Shown here: positions 4,880-5,425 of the stretch, piece by piece
How the letters are laid out: every line of letters begins with the position of its first letter
Position numbering within the stretch: the stretch's first letter is position 1
Notes under the pieces: generated by a model
Told to the model about the DNA's origin: nothing
What the model saw: only the letters and a program-made list of their open reading frames with translations
Database searches by the model: none
Made by a program: the position numbers and the translations under genes
Assembly: GCA_023429985.1 (NCBI GenBank)
Contig: JAEZCV010000139.1
Coordinates: forward strand, 1 to 5,425
Reading direction: 5' to 3'
Source: Bacteroidota bacterium
GTDB lineage: Bacteria; Bacteroidota; Bacteroidia; Chitinophagales; Chitinophagaceae
Length of the DNA: 5,425 bases

Positions 4880-5425
4880 CTATGCTTTGTATTCTTTTAC
4901 AGCATCAACAAATGCTTTTGCATGCTCAACAGGAACATTAGGCGTAATGCCATGTCCCAGGTTGGCAATATAATTTTTTGTCCCAAAAGCATCGATCATT
5001 TCCTTCACCCATTTTTTTATTTGAGGAATGGGTGCCAGTAATTTCGAAGGATCAAAATTTCCCTGCAGTGTTATGTTTCCGGAAGTAAGCTTTCTTGCAA
5101 AATGAGGTGCAATGGTCCAGTCGATGCCAATGCCCGAAGCGCTGCTCCTGCTCAAATCTTCCAGTGCATACCAGCTTCCTTTGGGAAAAAGAATTACCGG
5201 TGCATGATCTTTTAAACCATCGGCAATTTGCAATAAATAAGGTTGTGCAAAAACCCTGAAATCTTCCGGTGAAAGAGATCCGGCCCAGCTGTCGAATACC
5301 TGCACAGTATCTGCACCTGCTTTTACCTGTGCTTTTAAATAATCAATAGTGATGTCGGTGATCTTCTGCAACAGGCTATGTGCCAGTTCAGGTTGTGTAT
5401 AGGCAAACTGCTTGGCCTTATCCCA
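4880..5425 (-). CDS. hemE: Uroporphyrinogen decarboxylase, C-terminal half
   Basis: HemE removes the four acetate carboxyls of uroporphyrinogen III to give coproporphyrinogen III. The last 181 residues are visible, about half of the usual 340-350; the N-terminus lies beyond the right edge. The frame is open to base 5425, so the TTG at 5369-5371 is an internal leucine and not a start. Motifs in fragment numbering: GADTVQVFDSWAG (37-49), PVILFPKGS (77-85), GIGIDW (98-103), LQGNFDP (119-125) and ANLGHGITPNVPVEH (153-167). The conserved Asp in FDSWAG and the His in GHG are intact. It ends KEYKA then TAG (4880-4882), and hemF follows in the same frame with no spacer, which suggests translational coupling. 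The operon promoter is not in the window. Confidence 0.97.
   Translation of the reverse strand, partial: WDKAKQFAYTQPELAHSLLQKITDITIDYLKAQVKAGADTVQVFDSWAGSLSPEDFRVFAQPYLLQIADGLKDHAPVILFPKGSWYALEDLSRSSASGIGIDWTIAPHFARKLTSGNITLQGNFDPSKLLAPIPQIKKWVKEMIDAFGTKNYIANLGHGITPNVPVEHAKAFVDAVKEYKA

Noticed and set aside
5369..5371. TTG start for a 163-residue HemE
   Set aside because: The frame continues to the window edge with recognisable HemE sequence, so this is an internal leucine codon.

Overview
The window looks like chromosomal DNA of an aerobic member of the Bacteroidota, perhaps a Chitinophagaceae- or Sphingobacteriia-like organism. The reasons are moderate-to-low G+C, start codons preceded by A-rich or repeat sequence rather than Shine-Dalgarno motifs, gene spacers filled with 7-8 bp tandem repeats, and the GC-rich palindrome CCTGCCTGCCGGCAGGCAGG. 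The lineage call is inference; no rRNA or marker search was possible.

The left part is on the plus strand. It holds the C-terminal end of an AraC-family regulator (1-171), a 158-bp spacer made almost wholly of tandem repeats plus one palindrome, and a six-helix membrane protein of the NicO/RcnA-like type with a histidine-rich loop (330-947). A convergent spacer (948-1053) carries five GTTTAG octamers and a decayed palindrome hairpin.

The right part (1054-5425) is on the minus strand and is a heme biosynthesis operon. In transcription order it reads hemE (C-terminal half, cut by the window edge), hemF, hemB, a small four-helix-bundle gene and hemL. HemL makes 5-aminolevulinate, HemB condenses two of these to porphobilinogen, HemE converts uroporphyrinogen III to coproporphyrinogen III, and HemF oxidises that with O2 to protoporphyrinogen IX. 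HemL implies the C5 (glutamate) route, and HemF implies an oxygen-using lifestyle. hemA, hemC and hemD would be expected beyond the right edge. hemE and hemF lie in the same reading frame, separated by one TAG, and hemF appears to start at TTG.

The most unusual region is 2347-2889. Everything between the hemB stop codon and the hemL start codon is a cassette: an AT-rich gene for a 23S rRNA intervening-sequence-type (S23/IVP, Avd-like) four-helix-bundle protein, bracketed by inverted arrays of the heptamer ATTCACC. The arrays match at 26 of 28 positions and touch the neighbouring stop and start codons exactly. In the operon mRNA they could pair around the small gene and cover the hemL initiation region. 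This resembles the way stem-bounded intervening sequences sit in 23S rRNA, but here it is in a metabolic operon.
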